64,000 bases of DNA from Argyresthia goedartella (Eukaryota; Arthropoda; Insecta; Lepidoptera; Argyresthiidae). The stretch is taken from NCBI GenBank assembly GCA_949825045.1, contig OX463813.1, forward strand, positions 434,001 to 498,000, given 5' to 3'. Under the pieces are notes generated by a model. It was not told the origin of the DNA and ran no database searches. It saw only the letters and a list, made by a program, of their open reading frames with translations. Positions 61,672 through 64,000 of the stretch are shown piece after piece; position 1 is the stretch's first letter, and every line of letters starts with the position of its first letter. The translations under genes were made by a program, and so were the position numbers.

Positions 61672-62192
61672 TGTTCGATTCAAAATCGATACTCGATCTA
61701 TGGTTCCGGAACGGCCATTTTGAATTTGACGGAGCTGCCAACCGAGCAGTTTTTGACAACTGACAGACGAAAAGCCCCCGCAATGTGACGCGTATTGATT
61801 TGGGCATTGAAATTAAATCGTAAGCCATCTGGAATTGTATTCGGGCTCCCCTCAGGATTGTCTTATAGCTGAGTGTATTGTGGTTCTCCGAACCAGATAA
61901 AGTTCGTATTTACGTAATATAACCTGTGTTGGGACACTGTGCGCGTCGAAGCTGGCCTGCCAGCCATACCTGGTTGGCTGAAGAACCTGTCTACCAAGAA
62001 GAGCCTAGGGTGCACCCAGGCCTTGCAGAGAGACAGGTGTTTGACGGGAACGAAGCACAGACCAGGTCAGATAGAATCTATTTACTTTAGCTCGGTGAAT
62101 CGCCGACGTTCTTGCTTCTTGGCATCCGATCGCTACGCTACCTCGTAGCTATGGGCCCCTGCGAGGTCATTGGGTGCCGAGAGGCCTGAACA
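61672..62192 (+). repeat. E2 3' LTR
   Basis: 521 bp, no difference from the 5' LTR seen on reading; followed by the ATCTT duplication. Confidence 0.95.
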
Positions 62193-62225
62193 ATCTTCGT
62201 CCATTAGGTACTTTAACTGATCAAA
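62193..62225 (-). pseudogene. T1 transposase-like gene, exon start
   Basis: An acceptor aaaaacag precedes FDQLKYLMDED on the minus strand, which continues across E2 into ETETVLVQEP. This shows that E2 entered an exon. Upstream exons of T1 (62230-62572) were not recognised. Confidence 0.5.
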
Positions 62226-62576
62226 CTGTTTTTAATAAGAAACTTACGAAATTGCACTGCTTAATGAATAAAATGAAGTTATAACCTCAAAGTTGTCAAT
62301 CAGTCAGAGTGAGTTCAAAAAGTGTTTTGTCCATCGAAAACTGACGCTCTGATTGGAGGAACGGACAAATCACTTTCTGAACGAAACTTAAGCTTCGACA
62401 AAACATTTTTTGCTTGTAAGTTTCTTTTTTTTAGCCAAGATTTGTATAGGACAGAACACGTTTTGTAAAGAAACAAAATCACAGAAATGTAGCTATTTAT
62501 TAAATGGAGGGAATGGCAATCACATTTTTTTTTACTTTTTGTGACAAAACACGTTTTGTTTTTTACCTCCTCATGT

Positions 62577-64000
62577 GAATAAACTAAGTCCTACCATTCT
62601 TTTGAAATGATACTTAATGCTTTTCACTGAACTTTCCCAGATCCCACCAAAGGTCGGGGAATAGCTGGGTATGTATTGAAAATTGATACCTTTGGAAGTA
62701 GCAAAATTATTCATTAAGGCTACATGTTCATTCGACTTGTTAAGCAAGTACAAATCTTTTAATATATTGTCAGCCCCTTTAAACGTTTTAGCATTATCGC
62801 AATATATTGTATTGGGCATTCCGCGCCGTGCCATAAATCGTTTTAATGCTGCAAGGAAGCATTGAGACGTCATGTCAGACACAAGTTCTAAGTGAACCGC
62901 TTTGGTGACAAAGCACACAAATACAGCAACATAGCCTTTGGTGATGACAGTTCGTCGCAATGACGATTGCTTTATTTGAAAGGCTCCACAGTAATCTATG
63001 CCGACTATACTAAATATTTTGGCTTCGTTTACTCTATCAGAAGGTAATGAGCCCATTAACTGAGAAGCGCACTTGGCTCTAAATCTGTAACATTTAATGC
63101 ATTTGTTTATTATTCTTTTAACTTCTCTGTTGCAATTAACGATCCAATATTTTTGGGACAAGTTACACATCATTAATTTTAACCCAGCATGCATTGAGTT
63201 TAAGTGCTTGACTTGTATAACTATATCTGTTACATGACATTTTTTTGGTAAAATTATCGGATATTTTTGAGAATACGGTATTGACGAGTTTTGTAAACGA
63301 CCACTTACTCTCATTACACTATTGCCATCTAAGAATGGTGCTAAGCTTTTTAAGCTCGATTTAATAGGTAAATTGTTTTTTACATTTTTCATTTCCTCAT
63401 GGAAATATATATTCTGAATAACAGATATTATTTTAAATCGGGCATTTTCTAATTCTTTTGAAGACCCGTGAGTTTGTTGTTTCTGTTTTTACAGTTATAT
63501 TTAAATCGCAATATCCAAGCAAATATTCTTTGCATTTTGAACCATGATGAATATTGGTTAAATATTGATGGTTCATTGACACCCAAGTGTGCTGCCTGCT
63601 CACGCGCGGCTGGCGATATTTTGGCGGCGGCGGCCTCACATAGCGTATGGAAACCGAAAAAGGCAGCGGCTTATAGTTAGGCAAGGAAATCTGAGGAGGC
63701 CCGCACCACCATAAGTTATTTTTTAGCAGATCAGCAGGATCACAGCCCCGAAATAAGCAGTCAGTAGAGTTGGATGCTTCATCTATGTGGAACCAGTCAC
63801 TATCTGATGTAATAGAGTTGATAACATTCACTCTGTTTTTGACATAAACAGGGATGGTATTTCTTTTCGACTTTAACCAACATAAGACTACTTGTGAGTC
63901 TGAAAACAAGTATTTTCCATGAAATTTTATTTTAGAGTACACAGTCATTACTTTATTGTATAACCTTGCTAATAATAATGCCGCATTAAGTTCGAGCTTC
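62577..64000 (-). pseudogene. BEL F3: RNase H and integrase core, running off the window
   Basis: The minus strand from 63948 gives RNase H (YLFSDSQVVLCWLKSKRN, IDEASNSTDCLFRGCDPADL). After a break at 63433-63392 the integrase follows: PFLDGNSVMRVSGRLQNS, then HLNSMHAGLKLMMCNLSQ and CIKCYRF (zinc region). The core is GIDYCGAFQIKQ, TKAVHLELVSDM, YCDNAKTFKGAD and GGIWESSVKSIK (DDE). It is cut at LSLFT by T1 and resumes at 48600. It is a third BEL family, distinct from F1 and from E1/E2. The 5' part lies beyond 64000. Confidence 0.9.

Larger units (their letters stand above)
56398..62192 (+). mobile_element. BEL/Pao element E2 lacking reverse transcriptase, recent
   Basis: LTRs at 56398-56918 and 61672-62192 are 521 bp each and appear identical. 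ATCTT duplications lie at 56393-56397 and 62193-62197. Primer-binding site TGGTAGCAAGAGCGTGG at 56922-56938. Gag and pol are open except for one UAG between them. RT is missing at the same place as in E1. Identical LTRs indicate a very recent insertion, into an exon of T1. Confidence 0.95.
48605..62572 (-). mobile_element. DNA transposon T1 (Sola-like?), host of T2 and E2
   Basis: The ends are inverted repeats, GAGGAGGTAAAAAGC and GAGGAGGTAAAAAAC, continuing imperfectly for about 30 bp. A 4-bp duplication ATGT lies at 48601-48604 and 62573-62576. It interrupts BEL F3 cleanly. Removing E2 (about 5.8 kb) and T2 (about 5.5 kb) leaves about 2.6 kb. One gene on the minus strand is read in pieces at 62225-62198, 56397-55133 and 49590-49067. 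GACAAAAC words recur near both ends (e.g. 48630, 48805, 62330, 62395, 62543), as subterminal transposase sites often do. A 4-bp duplication fits Sola among other superfamilies; the assignment is tentative. Confidence 0.85.

Noticed and set aside
48605..62572. One giant 14-kb transposon with two transposase genes.
   Set aside because: Separate inverted ends and 4-bp duplications show T2 (49595-55128) nested in T1, and LTRs with duplications show E2 nested too.

Overview
The window reads as repeat-dense heterochromatin of an insect, most probably a moth or butterfly. Evidence: a tRNA-derived SINE of the type common in Lepidoptera (3405-3672), a 'gtccactgctgga' dispersed repeat typical of lepidopteran genomes, mag-like Gypsy, piggyBac, BEL/Pao and PHD-type LINE remnants, and low GC between elements. 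No host gene can be assigned with confidence. Two short minus-strand open stretches near 2.7 and 4.1 kb have splice-like borders and are the only host-exon candidates.

Layout. 1-2418: a 111-bp satellite array running off the left edge. 2.4-6.65 kb: mixed short repeats, a decayed RNase H LINE and a mag-like LTR end. 6.65-17.54 kb: a three-level nest. LINE A (minus) is split by a Gypsy element with two 113-bp LTRs and a CAATC duplication, and the Gypsy is itself split by LINE B. 18.3-20.3 kb: a truncated, catalytically mutated piggyBac. 20.3-29.5 kb: two copies of one BEL family (F1) lie tail to tail with their LTRs facing inward around about 3.15 kb of rhabdovirus-like polymerase (L) sequence. 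LINE C sits inside the left LTR. 29.5-33.1 kb: LINE D. 33.27-34.67 kb: a second L copy, ending in a 47-bp piece of the same BEL LTR. 34.7-37.8 kb: LINE F. 38.3-40.1 and 45.9-46.2 kb: an errantivirus-like Gypsy (LTR, structured leader, gag), split by a LINE 3' fragment into whose tail BEL element E1 (40829-45913) inserted. 46.5-46.8 kb: a Merlin/ISXO2-like remnant. 47.7-64 kb: BEL F3, cut by DNA transposon T1 (48605-62572). T1 is cut in turn by the related transposon T2 (49595-55128) and by BEL element E2 (56398-62192).

The most notable system is the virus-retrotransposon chimera. On the left, BEL LTR and a 17-base tRNA-Tyr primer-binding site run straight into L sequence. On the right, L runs into the same LTR inverted. 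Within the insert the L gene is circularly permuted: its C-terminal half is fused ahead of its RdRp half, while the two outer ends appear to be neighbours in a normal L protein. The second copy has the same internal fusion. This fits capture of viral nucleic acid, perhaps circular DNA, by BEL reverse transcription. The flanking BEL copies also form arms of about 1.3 kb around the viral loop.

A second system is a BEL family (E1, E2) in which reverse transcriptase has been precisely lost between protease and RNase H in both copies, with gag and pol in one frame divided by the same UAG codon. E2 has apparently identical LTRs, so such RT-less elements moved recently and must have borrowed reverse transcriptase. 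All family calls rest on motif reading. No database search was possible, and clade names for the LINEs are provisional.
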